Shown here: piece after piece, positions 63,885 through 64,000 of the stretch
Layout: every line of letters begins with the position of its first letter
Numbering within the stretch: position 1 is the first letter of the stretch
NCBI GenBank assembly: GCA_023376005.1
Contig: CM042138.1
Span: forward strand, 90,093,991-90,157,990
Source of the DNA: Doryteuthis pealeii
Lineage: Eukaryota > Mollusca > Cephalopoda > Myopsida > Loliginidae
Direction: 5' to 3'
DNA: 64,000 nucleotides
Made by a program: the position numbers and the translations under genes
Notes under the pieces: generated by a model
The model's input: only the letters and a program-made list of their open reading frames with translations
The model's database searches: none
What the model was told of the DNA's origin: nothing

Positions 63885-64000
63885 GAGGTACAGTCAGCTG
63901 TAGAATACGCTGACTGTACCTTTGCCAAGGGATAAGATCCTGCCAATGGGGCCACCTGTTAACCATAGGTGGCGACCCTTTATGCTTAAGGATGAAATCC
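63885..64000 (-). repeat. S-family repeat, copy 11, cut by the window edge
   Basis: 'gtacagtcagctgtagaata', 'ggggccacctgttaaccata', 'ggtggcgaccctttatgctt' and 'aaggatgaaatcc'. Confidence 0.8.

Overview
The window is non-coding-rich, AT-rich invertebrate nuclear DNA. It most likely comes from a decapodiform cephalopod (squid, cuttlefish or bobtail). The diagnostic signal is two minus-strand genes that look like suckerins, the sucker-ring-teeth proteins. Each has a short secretory signal peptide split over two mini-exons and one large exon. That exon alternates Ala/Thr/Ser/His blocks of the type PAATTVSHSTHA with Gly-rich blocks built from GGWGHGF/I. Trp and His occupy positions where the familiar suckerins are mostly Tyr. 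I see no other host protein-coding gene.

Layout. Bases 1-14.2 kb: interspersed repeats (a ~520 bp SINE-like family called S here, several tRNA-derived SINE families, a deleted mariner, a Helitron-like element with a nested retroposon), long AT/GATA microsatellites and a 26-bp minisatellite. 14.2-20.1 kb: a Ty3/gypsy LTR retrotransposon (14725-19993, coding on the minus strand) inserted into an S element with a 5-bp target duplication. 20.1-23.5 kb: repeats and a LINE fragment. 23.6-33.1 kb: suckerin-like gene A. 33.1-56 kb: repeats with no recognisable host gene. 56.0-62.3 kb: suckerin-like gene B. 62.3-64 kb: repeats.

Genes A and B are in the same orientation and share exon sizes, splice phases, intron-edge sequence, an acceptor just upstream of the ATG and a non-coding last exon. 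They are therefore tandem paralogues. Both repeat exons are broken by small deletions. In gene B all four are one-base losses in runs of four identical bases, which suggests long-read consensus error. Gene A also has a one-base loss in its first coding exon, a two-base deletion, a compound indel and an in-frame stop, and may be a decaying copy.

The mobile DNA shows several well-resolved families. A MITE with GGACC termini and 8-bp target duplications carries telomere-like (TTAGGG)-type arrays in its loop in three of its four copies. A non-autonomous Helitron-like family has TC/CTAG ends and a 3' hairpin. Foldback elements have arms of 45-150 bp. Several repeats contain a recurring CTGANGA...GAAAC core. 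Reading frames made only of microsatellite translation ([18 protein letters not shown]) were ignored.
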